A DNA stretch of 64,000 nt, taken from contig NZ_JAPEPJ010000001.1 in the NCBI RefSeq assembly GCF_026340255.1, positions 3,651,001 to 3,715,000 on the forward strand, read 5' to 3'. This stretch comes from Streptomyces sp. NBC_01408. Lineage in GTDB: Bacteria > Actinomycetota > Actinomycetes > Streptomycetales > Streptomycetaceae. Each line of letters starts with the position of its first letter. Position 1 is the stretch's first letter. Below the pieces are notes generated by a model. It saw nothing but the letters and a program-made list of their open reading frames with translations. It was not told the DNA's origin and made no database searches. Positions 51,531 through 59,720 of this stretch are shown here, in pieces. Made by a program: the position numbers and the translations under genes.

Positions 51531-51672
51531 CCCTGGTCCAACCGTTCCAATGGCTTCACCTGTTCCAACGGTTCCTTCGGTGACCCCCGGTCGGCCCTGA
51601 GGTCGGCTGGGTGGTTACTGTGCAGTCACTTAAGGCCGAGTCCACGGCCGATTGCACACCGGAGGCATACAG

Positions 51673-52452
51673 ATGGCTCTGCTCGACAAGGACGGCGTAC
51701 GGCTCACCGTCGACGACACGGTCGCCACGGTGACACTGACCAATCCGGCCAAGCGAAACGCTCAATCCCCTGCGCTCTGGCGGGCTTTGGCGGAGGCCGG
51801 AAGGTTGTTGCCGGGCACCGTCCGGGTCGTGGTGCTGCGCGGCGAGGGCAAATCCTTCTCCGCGGGGCTGGACCGGCAGGCATTCACCCCCGAAGGCTTC
51901 GAGGGCGAGCCGTCCTTCCTCGACCTGGCGCGCGGTTCGGACGAGCTGCTCGACTCCACCATCGCCGAATACCAGGAGGCATTCACCTGGTGGCGGCGCA
52001 ATGACATCATCTCCGTCGCCGCCGTGCAGGGGCACGCCATCGGTGCCGGCTTCCAGCTCGCGCTCGCCTGCGACCTGCGCGTGGTCGCGGACGACGTGCA
52101 GTTCGCCATGCGCGAGACCAGCCTGGGCCTGGTCCCCGACCTGACCGGCACCCAGCCCCTGACCTCCCTGGTCGGCTACGCCCGCGCGCTGGAGATCTGC
52201 GCGACGGGCCGCTTCGTGCACGCCGAGGAGGCCGAGCGCGTCGGCCTCGCCAACCTCGTGGTCCCGGTGGACGAGCTCGACGCCGCCGTCCAGGACCTCA
52301 CCACCGCGCTGCTGGCTCCGCCGCGGGATGCCGTGACCGAGACCAAGGCACTGCTGCGCGGCGCGGGCTCCCGCCCGTACGACGAGCAGCGCGCCGCCGA
52401 GCGCGCGGCCCAGGCGCGCCGTCTGCGCGACCTGGCCGGCCTCTCGGACTGA
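51673..52452 (+). CDS. Enoyl-CoA hydratase/isomerase family protein
   Basis: A 259-residue crotonase-fold enzyme. The oxyanion-hole regions are GKSFSAGLDRQAF and AVQGHAIGAGFQLALACDLR, and the active-site segment is MRETSLGLVPDLTGTQPL. The second catalytic Glu of classic hydratases seems to be replaced by Asp in LVPDLTG, so the reaction may differ. ATG 51673 has GGAGG upstream. It probably acts on an acyl-CoA of unknown type and is followed by a long family B palindrome. Confidence 0.87.
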   Translation: MALLDKDGVRLTVDDTVATVTLTNPAKRNAQSPALWRALAEAGRLLPGTVRVVVLRGEGKSFSAGLDRQAFTPEGFEGEPSFLDLARGSDELLDSTIAEYQEAFTWWRRNDIISVAAVQGHAIGAGFQLALACDLRVVADDVQFAMRETSLGLVPDLTGTQPLTSLVGYARALEICATGRFVHAEEAERVGLANLVVPVDELDAAVQDLTTALLAPPRDAVTETKALLRGAGSRPYDEQRAAERAAQARRLRDLAGLSD

Positions 52453-52468
52453 CCTGCGGCCCGCCTTC

Positions 52469-52586
52469 CTGGGGCTCAGCCCCGGACCCCGCGCCTCAAA
52501 CGCCGGCGGGGCTGGATTCCGGCTGATGCCGTCTGCCAAATCCAGCCCCGCCGGCGTTTGAGGCGCGGGTCCGGGCGGAGCCCGGG
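52469..52586. repeat. Complete family B palindrome, copy B4
   Basis: Two nearly perfect inverted arms of about 40 bp: CCCCGGACCCCGCGCCTCAA onwards (52480-52518), and AATCCAGCCCCGCCGGCGTT onwards (52539-52577), around a 20-base centre. This is the only full two-armed copy in the window and shows that B1-B3 are single arms. It follows the enoyl-CoA hydratase gene and may act as its terminator. Confidence 0.88.
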
Positions 52587-52687
52587 AACCGAACCCATTC
52601 CGGCCGACCGGCGTAGTCCCGGGGCGGGGGCGGCCTCGCGCGCTTACCGTGGTGCGGAGTGAGTCCGCACGCGCGAAGGGACAAGCG

Positions 52688-53119
52688 ATGACCGAATCCG
52701 CATCGGGCAGCCACGGCAAGGCCCCCGCCGACCGGGGCCGCACGACCATCGCCGACGGGGTGGTCGAGAAGATCGCCGGGCTGGCCGCCCGCGAGGTCGT
52801 GGGCGTGCACGCCATGGGCAGCGGCAGCGGCCTCTCCCGTACCTTCGGGGCCGTCCGCGACCGGGTCCCCGGGGCCCAGCGGGCCTCCGTCAGCCGCGGG
52901 GTCAAGGCCGAGGTCGGCGAGGTCCAGACCGCCCTCGACCTGGAGATCGTCGTCGAGTACGGCGTGTCGATCCGCGAGGTCGCGCGGGCGGTCCGTGAGA
53001 ACGTCATCTCGGCCGTGGAGCGGATGACCGGCCTGGAGGTCGTCGAGGTCAACATCGCGGTCAGCGACGTGAAGCTGCCCGACGAGGAGGACGAGGAGCC
53101 GGAGTCCCGGCTCCAGTAA
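52688..53119 (+). CDS. Asp23/Gls24 envelope-stress protein 1
   Basis: A 143-residue cytoplasmic protein of the Asp23/Gls24 family: TTIADGVVEKIAGLAAREVVGVHAMGSG, VKAEVGEVQTALDLEIVVEYGVSI and VVEVNIAVSDVKLP. Asp23 proteins line the inside of the membrane through AmaP and take part in cell-envelope stress. It is the first gene of a five-gene operon (to 54882) that ends with amaP. ATG 52688 has GAAGGGA upstream. Confidence 0.9.
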   Translation: MTESASGSHGKAPADRGRTTIADGVVEKIAGLAAREVVGVHAMGSGSGLSRTFGAVRDRVPGAQRASVSRGVKAEVGEVQTALDLEIVVEYGVSIREVARAVRENVISAVERMTGLEVVEVNIAVSDVKLPDEEDEEPESRLQ

Positions 53120-53134
53120 CCGGGAGGAGCCCGG

Positions 53135-53356
53135 ATGAGCATGGCGGTCGTCGGCCTGTTGGCCGGCATGGCACTGGGGTTCGCCGGGTACTTCGGCGGC
53201 TTCGGGGCCTTCCTGCTGGTGGCGGCGCTCGGCGCCGTCGGCTTCGTCGTCGGCCGGGTGCTCGACGGGGACCTGGCACCGGGCGATCTGCTGCGGCCCC
53301 GTGACCGGGGCGACCGTGGTGACCGTGGTGACCGCGGCGACCGGCGCCCCCGATGA
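53135..53356 (+). CDS. Small membrane protein of the Asp23 operon
   Basis: A 73-residue protein with two hydrophobic helices (MAVVGLLAGMALGFAGYFGG and AFLLVAALGAVGFVVGRVLDG), resembling the DUF2273-like proteins common in Asp23 operons. The hydrophilic tail is a GDR repeat from five 9-bp units (53303-53347). Its stop overlaps the start of the next gene (ATGA). It probably anchors or organises the complex at the membrane. Confidence 0.82.
   Translation: MSMAVVGLLAGMALGFAGYFGGFGAFLLVAALGAVGFVVGRVLDGDLAPGDLLRPRDRGDRGDRGDRGDRRPR
53303..53347 (+). repeat. 9-bp coding tandem repeat (Asp-Arg-Gly)
   Basis: Five units of GACCGTGGT or close variants encode the repeated Asp-Arg-Gly tail of the small membrane protein. 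Confidence 0.85.
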
Positions 53357-53730
53357 CCACACCACGGGCCACCACACCCCGGTCCACACCGCCCAAGGTG
53401 CCCGCCGCCGACCGGGGGGCCACCCGCATCGCCGACCGGGTCGTCGCCAAGATCGCGGCCCAGGCCGCCCGGGAGGCGCTCACCGTCGAGCCGGGCGGGA
53501 TCCCGCACGCCACCGTCACCGTGCACCACGACATCGCACGCGTACGGATCAGCCTGGAGCTCGCCTACCCCTCCGACCTCGCCGCCCAGTGCGCCGCCGT
53601 ACGCCGCCAGGTCGCCCTGCGCATCGAGGAGTGCGCGTCCATGACGGTGCCCGAGGTGGACATCGACATCGAGCACCTGCACTCCGGGCCCGCGCGGTCC
53701 GCCGTCGGCCGGGACCGGCGGCTGCGGTGA
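53353..53730 (+). CDS. Asp23/Gls24 family protein 2
   Basis: A 125-residue second Asp23-like protein: TRIADRVVAKIAAQAAREAL, VTVHHDIARVRISLELAYPSDLA and MTVPEVDIDIEHLH. It differs from the first copy by a Pro/Thr-rich head and a basic tail. Both ends overlap neighbours by 4 bases, so it is translated in strict coupling. It may form mixed assemblies with protein 1. Confidence 0.85.
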   Translation: MTTPRATTPRSTPPKVPAADRGATRIADRVVAKIAAQAAREALTVEPGGIPHATVTVHHDIARVRISLELAYPSDLAAQCAAVRRQVALRIEECASMTVPEVDIDIEHLHSGPARSAVGRDRRLR

Positions 53731-54311
53731 CGGCCCCCGGCCCCCCGCCGCCGGCCCGGCGGGCGCACCGGTTCCGCTCCGCCCGGCGGATCCCCGCCGC
53801 ACTCACCGCCCTCCTCCTGCTGGCGGCGGCGGGCCTCTTCCTCTACGACCTGGCCGCCGTACGGGCCGACCGCCCCGGCATGAGCTGGCGCCGCGAACTC
53901 GCCGGGCAACTGGACCGGCACACCCCCGCCGACCTGCCGGTGCTCGTCGGCGGCGGGGTCCTCGCCGCGGCCGGGGCGGTGCTCCTGCTGCTGGCCCTCG
54001 CCCCGGGGGTCCGCGGCATCCTGCCCATGCGGACCCCGGACCAGGGCGCGGACCTGCGGGCCGGGCTCGGGCGCAAAGCCGCCGCGCAGGTGCTGCGGGA
54101 CCGGGCCATGGAGGTGTCGGGGGTGCGGACGGTACGGGTCACCGTGGGCCGGGCCCACGTCCGGGTGCGGGCCACCTCGCACTTCCGCGAGCTCGACGAC
54201 GTACGGGCCGACCTGGACGCGGTGCTCGCGGTCGGCATCGAGGAACTGGGCCTCGCCCACCCGCCGCGGCCACGCGTACGGGTCAGCCGGGCCGCCGACG
54301 CGAAGGGATGA
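53727..54311 (+). CDS. Membrane protein of the Asp23 operon (DUF6286-like)
   Basis: A 194-residue protein with two transmembrane helices (IPAALTALLLLAAAGLFLYDL and LPVLVGGGVLAAAGAVLLLLALAPG), then a cytoplasmic domain with VSGVRTVRVTVGRAHVRVRATSHFRELDDV. The two-helix plus small alpha/beta tail layout matches DUF6286 proteins that accompany AmaP in actinobacteria. GTG 53727 overlaps the previous stop. Function unknown, probably structural. Confidence 0.82.
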   Translation: MTAPGPPPPARRAHRFRSARRIPAALTALLLLAAAGLFLYDLAAVRADRPGMSWRRELAGQLDRHTPADLPVLVGGGVLAAAGAVLLLLALAPGVRGILPMRTPDQGADLRAGLGRKAAAQVLRDRAMEVSGVRTVRVTVGRAHVRVRATSHFRELDDVRADLDAVLAVGIEELGLAHPPRPRVRVSRAADAKG

Positions 54312-54315
54312 CGCG

Positions 54316-54882
54316 GTGACGGGAACGCTCGGAGCGGTGAACCGGATCCTGCTGGCGCTGGCCGGCCTGGTCCTGCTGGCGGCCGGGCTCTCGGTGCTCA
54401 CGGCCTCGTGGCCGCTCGGCGGCCGGCACGAACCGCTGCTGACGGCGCAGACCCGGAGCCGGTACTGGCACGCCGACGGCTGGGGCTGGTGGGCCCTGCT
54501 CGCCGGGCTCGCCCTGTGCGTACTGCTGGCCCTGTGGTGGCTGCTGTCCCAGCTGAGGCGGCCGAGGCTGGCCGCGGTGCTCGTGGACACCGGGGACGGT
54601 GCCTTCGCCCTGCTGCGCGGGCGGGCGCTGGAGGAGGCGGTGGCCGCGGAGGCCGGAGCCCTGGACGGGGTGGCCGGCTGCCGGGTCGCGCTGCGCGGCA
54701 AGCGGGGGGCGCCCGCGCTGCGGATCGCGCTGGAGCTGGAACCGTACGCCGTGCCGGCCGACGCCCTGGCCGGGCTGGCGGGCCCGGTCCTGACCCACGC
54801 CCGCAGCTCGGCGGGCCTCCCCGGACTCCCCACGGAGGCCCGCCTGCGCGTCGCTTCCCACCGCGCGCAGCGGGTTACCTAG
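54316..54882 (+). CDS. amaP: AmaP-like membrane anchor of Asp23
   Basis: A 188-residue protein with two transmembrane helices (ILLALAGLVLLAAGLSVLTA and WWALLAGLALCVLLALWWLL) and a cytoplasmic AmaP-type domain (VDTGDGAFALLRGRALEEAV, LDGVAGCRVALRGKRGAPAL). In Firmicutes AmaP anchors Asp23 to the membrane, and the same is expected here as last gene of the operon. Start GTG 54316. The TAG stop lies in the CTAG of family A copy A4. Confidence 0.85.
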   Translation: MTGTLGAVNRILLALAGLVLLAAGLSVLTASWPLGGRHEPLLTAQTRSRYWHADGWGWWALLAGLALCVLLALWWLLSQLRRPRLAAVLVDTGDGAFALLRGRALEEAVAAEAGALDGVAGCRVALRGKRGAPALRIALELEPYAVPADALAGLAGPVLTHARSSAGLPGLPTEARLRVASHRAQRVT

Positions 54883-54907
54883 TGCTGTGACCGCAAAGGT
54901 TTGCCGG
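54879..54907. repeat. Family A element, single end (copy A4)
   Basis: Only the left end is present: CTAGTGCTGTGACCGC and then AAAGGTTTGCCGG. No matching right end occurs before the next gene. The CTAG again contains the TAG stop of the upstream gene. Confidence 0.8.
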
Positions 54908-54920
54908 ATCGGACGCCGGA

Positions 54921-55676
54921 TCAGAAGCCGTGGCGGAAGCCGCCGTCGACCGGGAGCATGACGCCCGTCAGGTACGAGGCGGCCGGCGAGAGCAGGAAGG
55001 CCGCCGCGCGGCCGAACTCCTCCGGCCTGCCGTAGCGTCGCAGCGGGATGCGGGACTCGTTCGCGGCACGGGCGGCGTCCGTGTCGCCGGACAGCGCGTC
55101 GAGCTCGCGGACGCGGTCGGTGTCGATGCGGGCCGGCAGCAGGCCCACGACCCGGATCCCGCGCGGGCCGAGGTCCACCGAGAGGGACTTCGCGAAGCCC
55201 GCCAGGCCCGGGCGCAGGCCGTTGGAGACGGTCAGGCCCGGGATCGGCTCGTGGACCGAGCCCGAGAGGACGAAGCCGATGACCCCGCCTTCGCCCAGTT
55301 CGGCGGCGGCCGCTCGGGCGAGCCGGACCGCGCCCAGGAAGACGGCCTCGAAGGCCGCCGTCCACTGCTCGTCGGTGTTGTCGGCCGCGAGGCCCGGCGG
55401 CGGGCCGCCGACGCTGATGAGGATGCCGTCCAGGCGCCCGAACCGTTCGCGGGCCGCAGCGACGAGCCGCCCGGCCGCCGCCGGATCGGCGTTGTCGGCG
55501 GCCACCCCGACCGCGTGGGGGCCGAGGGCGGCGGCGGCGTCCGCCGCGCGCTTCTCGTCGCGGCCCGTCACGACGACCTTCGCGCCGTCGGCGGTCAGTT
55601 CGCGGGCGGCGGCGAAACCGAGGCCGCGCGTGGCCCCGGTGACGATGTACACACGGTCCTTCAGTCCAAGATCCAT
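54921..55676 (-). CDS. SDR-family protein without the usual Tyr/Lys catalytic pair
   Basis: A 251-residue Rossmann-fold short-chain dehydrogenase-like protein. The cofactor motif TGATRGLGFAAA is normal and Ser is present in VLSGSVHEPIPG. Where the catalytic YxxxK should stand it has LTVSNGLRPGLAGFAKSL, with no Tyr and Arg in place of Lys. A subgroup of FabG-like proteins shares this SNxLRxG pattern, and its chemistry is uncertain. It converges on the AmaP operon and is 9 bases after surf1 on the same strand. Confidence 0.85.
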   Translation of the reverse strand: MDLGLKDRVYIVTGATRGLGFAAARELTADGAKVVVTGRDEKRAADAAAALGPHAVGVAADNADPAAAGRLVAAARERFGRLDGILISVGGPPPGLAADNTDEQWTAAFEAVFLGAVRLARAAAAELGEGGVIGFVLSGSVHEPIPGLTVSNGLRPGLAGFAKSLSVDLGPRGIRVVGLLPARIDTDRVRELDALSGDTDAARAANESRIPLRRYGRPEEFGRAAAFLLSPAASYLTGVMLPVDGGFRHGF

Positions 55677-55685
55677 GCCGACACG

Positions 55686-56480
55686 TTACGCCGCCGTCGC
55701 GGGCTCGCGTCCGGCGGCTGCGGCCGCCGCCTCCGCGCGGTCGCGCTTCTCCCTGCGGACGAGGACGATCCAGCCCACCGGCACCGCGGACGCGAACAGC
55801 CACCACTGGACGGCGTACGCCATGTGCGCGCCGATCGAGTCGTGGTCGGGCTCGGGGATCGGCTCGGGGCCGCCCTCCGGCGGGGCCGGAGCGGTGAGTT
55901 CCAGGTAGCCGCCGAGGACGGCCCGGCCCAGGGACTCCGCCTGCTGACCGCTGTTGATCAGCATCACCTGGCGGTCCGGGAGGCCCTTGCGGTCCTTGAT
56001 GCCGCTGCCGCCGCTGGTCTCGTCGGCCTTCAGCCGCCCGGTGACCGTGACCTCGCCCGAGGGGGCGGCCGGCACCGGCGGGTAGGTGCGGGGGTCGTCG
56101 CCGCCCGGCACCCAGCCGCGGTTGACGAGCAGCGCCCGGCCGTCGGCGAGCACGAGCGGGGTCACGACGTGGAAGCCGACCTTGTCGTCGCCCGAGGTCC
56201 GCATCCGGACGACCACCTCGTGAGCGGAGTCGTAGGTGCCGGTCGCGGTGACGGCGCGCCAGTAGTCGGCGCGCGGGACCAGGTGGCCGGGGGAGGTGAC
56301 CTCGGTGACGGGGGCGGGCTGCGCCCGCAGGTTCGTGTCGATCAGCTCGTTCTGCGCGACCCGGTGCTCGTGGCGGTGGAACTGCCAGAACCCGAGCTTG
56401 ATCATCGCGGGGATGAGGGCGAGGGCGACGAGGGTGAGGCACACCCACTGCCGGGTCAGCACAAAGCGGTACACGCCCAC
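55686..56480 (-). CDS. SURF1-family cytochrome oxidase assembly protein
   Basis: A 264-residue membrane protein with one helix at each end (WVCLTLVALALIPAMIKLGFWQ and AYAVQWWLFASAVPVGWIVLV) around an extracytoplasmic domain containing the family strings GFWQFHRHEHR, VNRGWVP and HMAYAVQWWLFA. SURF1 helps insert haem a into cytochrome c oxidase. GTG 56480 is used; the next in-frame GTG is two codons on. It is followed closely by the atypical SDR gene. Confidence 0.9.
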   Translation of the reverse strand: MGVYRFVLTRQWVCLTLVALALIPAMIKLGFWQFHRHEHRVAQNELIDTNLRAQPAPVTEVTSPGHLVPRADYWRAVTATGTYDSAHEVVVRMRTSGDDKVGFHVVTPLVLADGRALLVNRGWVPGGDDPRTYPPVPAAPSGEVTVTGRLKADETSGGSGIKDRKGLPDRQVMLINSGQQAESLGRAVLGGYLELTAPAPPEGGPEPIPEPDHDSIGAHMAYAVQWWLFASAVPVGWIVLVRREKRDRAEAAAAAAGREPATAA

Positions 56481-56600
56481 GACGGTACCCCCAGCCGAGG
56501 CGACCCCGGCGGCCGGGTGGCCGTCCGGGGTCGTGGGGTACGGGACCGGGTACGGGGCGTCCGCGCGGGGATGCCGTGCGGGGTGGGGGGATCGGCTCGG

Positions 56601-56834
56601 TCAGACGTGGTCCTTGATGCCCACCTTCCCCTCCGCGCGGGCGCAGTGCGCCCCGCAGAACCACTGTCCCTCGACCTCGACGCCCTGCCCGATGATCTGG
56701 ACCCGGCAGTGCTCGCAGATGGGCGCCATGCGGTGGATGGCGCAGGAGAAGCAGTCGAAGACGTGCACGGCGCCCTGCGCGTGCACCTCGAAGGACATGC
56801 CGTAATCGTTTCCGCAGACCTCACAACGTGCCAT
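56601..56834 (-). CDS. Cys-rich small protein (metallothionein-like zinc ribbons)
   Basis: A 77-residue protein with ten Cys/His ligand candidates in pairs: CEVCGNDY (residues 4-7), FDCFSCAIH (near 29-34), CEHCR (near 41-44) and FCGAHC (near 62-66). The pattern resembles actinobacterial proteins labelled prokaryotic metallothionein, which probably bind zinc. ATG 56834 begins the Cys-rich sequence; upstream in-frame residues are basic and unlike it. It stands alone. Confidence 0.75.
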   Translation of the reverse strand: MARCEVCGNDYGMSFEVHAQGAVHVFDCFSCAIHRMAPICEHCRVQIIGQGVEVEGQWFCGAHCARAEGKVGIKDHV

Positions 56835-56976
56835 GCGCCGCATGCTGCGCACAGCGGCGGACCGGAACAAGATCCAGCGGGGTGAGTCGTCGCGCCTGCA
56901 CCCGGGCGGCGCAACGCGCGCCGTTCGGGCGGGCCGCGGGGCGGCCGTCGGGAGGGCCCCGGGACCCGGACCCGTC

Positions 56977-57945
56977 CTACTCCTCGGCCGCCGCCACGTC
57001 CCGCAGCAGTTGGGTGAAGGCCGCCTCGTCGACGACCGGAGTGCCGAAGGACTTCGCCTTGACCGTCTTGGACGTCGCCGAGTCGGGGTCGTTCGTCACC
57101 AGGAGGCTGGTGAGCCGCGACACGCTCGTCGCGATGTGCAGGCCCGCCTCCACCGCGCGGTCCTCCAGCAGCTCCCGGTCGACCGAGGTGTCACCGGAGA
57201 AGGCGATCCGCATGCCCTGCTTCAGCGGCTTGCCGTCCTGGAAGCGCCCCGGGTTCGGGTGCGGGCACGGCGGCCGCTTGCGCGAGGGTCGCCAGCTGCC
57301 CTGGTACGAGGCCTGGTAGCCCACGCGCGGTGTGACGGGGGAGTCCGACCACTCGGTCAGCGGCCGGCACTCCAGCAGCGGCAGCCGTACGCCGTCCCGC
57401 GCGGCCGCGTGCAGCGACGGACGGAAGGCCTCGGCCAGCACCCGGGCGTCGTCGAGCGCGTGGTGGGCGCGCTGCTGGACCACGCCGAAGTGCGCGGCGA
57501 GCGACTCGAGCTTGTGGTTGGGCAGCGGGAGGTTCAGTTCCTTCGACAGGGCGATGGTGCACAGCCGCTGACGGACGGGTGCGGTCTCGGCGGCACGCGC
57601 GTACTCCCGGGCGATCATCTGCCAGTCGAAGATGGCGTTGTGCGCGACCAGCACCCGGTCCGCGAGCCGGCCGGCGAACTCCTCGGCGACGTCCTTGAAG
57701 AGCGGCGCGTCCTGGAGCATGTCGCTGGTCAGACCGTGGATCCACACCGGTCCCGGGTCCCGCTGCGGGTTGACCAGGGTGTACCAGTGGTCTTCCACGT
57801 TGCCCTGGGCGTCGAGCCGGTAGACGGCGGCGGAGACTATCCGGTCGTCGCGAGCGAGCCCGGTGGTCTCCACGTCGACGACCGCGTACCCCTGTGGGTA
57901 CGCGGTCGGCCACATCGTCTCTGCGGTCGTACGGTCGTCGAGCAT
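56977..57945 (-). CDS. DnaQ-like DEDDh exonuclease with C-terminal BRCT domain
   Basis: A 322-residue protein. The exonuclease domain (about residues 15-180) shows the DEDDh residues in VVDVETTGL, LVAHNAIFDWQMI and HHALDDARVLAEAF. A basic linker with SWRPSRKRPPCPHPNPG follows (near 220-240). A BRCT-like domain (RIAFSGDTSVDRELLEDRAV through VVDEAAFTQLLRDV) closes it. Such proteins resemble polymerase epsilon subunits and are thought to act in DNA repair or proofreading. ATG 57945 is preferred to a GTG two codons before. Confidence 0.88.
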   Translation of the reverse strand: MLDDRTTAETMWPTAYPQGYAVVDVETTGLARDDRIVSAAVYRLDAQGNVEDHWYTLVNPQRDPGPVWIHGLTSDMLQDAPLFKDVAEEFAGRLADRVLVAHNAIFDWQMIAREYARAAETAPVRQRLCTIALSKELNLPLPNHKLESLAAHFGVVQQRAHHALDDARVLAEAFRPSLHAAARDGVRLPLLECRPLTEWSDSPVTPRVGYQASYQGSWRPSRKRPPCPHPNPGRFQDGKPLKQGMRIAFSGDTSVDRELLEDRAVEAGLHIATSVSRLTSLLVTNDPDSATSKTVKAKSFGTPVVDEAAFTQLLRDVAAAEE

Positions 57946-58137
57946 GGTCACAGAGGATATCGGCCCCGACTGACAGCCGTGGCCCCGATGTCCCTACGGC
58001 CCTCCCCGGACCGGGGCCCCGGAGGAGCTCAGCCCAGGGCCGCGCGAGGTCGCCCGCCGCCGGCCGTTCGAGACCGCAGCGGTCAACGGGCCCCGGCGGC
58101 AAGCTGCGACGACGGGGCACGGGCCCGAGCTCCCGGC

Positions 58138-58797
58138 TCATCGCGGCGGCGCGGACGGCGACAGAAGGGCCTGCACGAGGGCCCGTACGGACAGCAGGAA
58201 GAGCCGTTCCGGATCGGCCGGGCGGGCCAGGGCGCGGGCGAGCGCCGGGTCGTGGGGGGCGGCGGCCGGGTCCCAGAGTTCGCTCTCGGCGGGGGACTGG
58301 GCGGGGGCGCGTTCGCGGTTGCGCTCCACGAGCAGGAAGCCGACGATCTGGAACTGGACGGCGCGCACCGCGTCGGCCGCCCGGGCCCCGCGCAGTCCCG
58401 CGGCGTGCACCTCGTGGACGAGGGCCTGCTGGGCGGGCAGGAACATTCGCTCGGTGAGGCCGCGTTCGTGGACCATCGCGATCAGGTGCGGGCGCGCGCG
58501 CAGCTCGCGGCGCAGCACGCGGGCCACCGACAGGATCCGCTCGGCGGGGGTGCGTCCGGCGCCGGGGGTCCCACCGGACGCACTCTGGGGCAGGATCGCG
58601 CCCATCTCCTCGACCGTCCGCTCGACGAGGGCGTCCAGCAGTGACTCGCGGTTGCCGACGTGCCAGTAGATGGAGGTCACCGCGGTACCCAGCTCGGCGG
58701 CGAGCTTGCGCATCGTGAGGGCGGCCGGACCGTGCTGTCTGACCAGGGACGCGGCGGCGTCCAGGACCTCCGTACGGGTCAGCGCGGATCTGCTCAT
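58138..58797 (-). CDS. TetR-family regulator of the decarboxylase/amidohydrolase operon
   Basis: A 219-residue regulator with an N-terminal HTH (ALTMRKLAAELGTAVTSIYWHVGNRESLL, about residues 25-53) and a TetR C-terminal ligand domain. It is divergent from the acetoacetate decarboxylase-like operon across 124 bp that contain the palindrome TGTAAC-TGT-GTTACA, so it likely represses that operon and is released by a pathway compound. The ligand is unknown. Confidence 0.87.
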   Translation of the reverse strand: MSRSALTRTEVLDAAASLVRQHGPAALTMRKLAAELGTAVTSIYWHVGNRESLLDALVERTVEEMGAILPQSASGGTPGAGRTPAERILSVARVLRRELRARPHLIAMVHERGLTERMFLPAQQALVHEVHAAGLRGARAADAVRAVQFQIVGFLLVERNRERAPAQSPAESELWDPAAAPHDPALARALARPADPERLFLLSVRALVQALLSPSAPPR

Positions 58798-58870
58798 GGC
58801 GGACGCCCACCTATCTGTCGGTTCGTCAGTTCTCGTGCGTGCAGGGGTCTTTACCCTTCATCGGTGGCGG

Positions 58871-58885
58871 TGTAACTGTGTTACA
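58871..58885. promoter_or_regulatory. TetR-type operator upstream of the decarboxylase operon
   Basis: Perfect palindrome TGTAAC-TGT-GTTACA, 36 bases before the first start codon of the rightward operon and about 73 bases from the TetR start. Confidence 0.75.
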
Positions 58886-58921
58886 GAACCGACTCCGCTC
58901 ACGACGAGGAGGGTGCGATAC

Positions 58922-59719
58922 ATGGCACGCGTACGGTACGGAGCGCGCACCGAGGCAGAGATCGCGGCGGCGCGCGAGAAGAGTTCCAAACTCCCCGACA
59001 TCTGGTCCACCGGTGTCGTCGCCGTCTGGGAGAGCGACCCGGACGTGGTGGCGGCGGTCCTGCCGCCCCCGCTCAAGCCCGCCGGACGGCCCCTGGTGCG
59101 GGCCAACATCAGCAAGGTCGACCTGCCCGGCTACCCGCTCGGCGCCGGCTCGGTGGCCGTCGCCGCCCAGCACGGCGGGGTCGAGGGCTGGTACCCGCTG
59201 GTCATGCCGATGACCCTGGAGCGCGCCCTGACCGGAGGCCGCGAGGTCTTCGGCGAACCGAAGAAACTGGGCGCGGTCACCGTCGAGCGCGACGGTCTGG
59301 TCGTCCGTGCCTCCCTCGCGCGGCACGGCATCGCCTTCGTGGAGGTGCGCGGGGCGGTGGACCGCGCGCTGCCGCTGCCCGAGCCCGTCCAGAAGACCGA
59401 CTTCTACTTCAAGTTCCTGCCGGCCGTGGACGGTTCGGGCTTCGACGTGGATCCGGTCCTCGTGCACTGCACCCGCAACGAGAAGGTCCGCAAGCTGGAG
59501 CACATCACCGGGGACGTCGTCCTGCGGGAGTCCATGTTCGATCCGGTCGCGGACCTGCCCGTGCGCCGGCTCGTGGAGATCACCATCGGTGAGAAGACCA
59601 CCGACCAGAGGGGCAGGGTCGTGGAACGGGTCAGCGCCCAGGCCCTGCTCCCGTACATCCACCAGCGCTACGACGACCCGATGCAGATCCTCGACGGCCC
59701 GCCCGAGGGGAGCGTCTGA
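58922..59719 (+). CDS. Acetoacetate decarboxylase-like enzyme
   Basis: A 265-residue protein of the acetoacetate decarboxylase superfamily. The Schiff-base Lys region is conserved as GREVFGEPKKLGAVTVERDG (about residues 97-116), with YPLVMPMTLERAL just before it. Family members decarboxylate beta-keto acids or run aldol-type chemistry on keto acids. It is the first gene of a four-gene operon with an SDR and two amidohydrolases, all within a few bases of each other. ATG 58922 has GAGGAGG upstream. Confidence 0.85.
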   Translation: MARVRYGARTEAEIAAAREKSSKLPDIWSTGVVAVWESDPDVVAAVLPPPLKPAGRPLVRANISKVDLPGYPLGAGSVAVAAQHGGVEGWYPLVMPMTLERALTGGREVFGEPKKLGAVTVERDGLVVRASLARHGIAFVEVRGAVDRALPLPEPVQKTDFYFKFLPAVDGSGFDVDPVLVHCTRNEKVRKLEHITGDVVLRESMFDPVADLPVRRLVEITIGEKTTDQRGRVVERVSAQALLPYIHQRYDDPMQILDGPPEGSV

Positions 59720-59720
59720 C

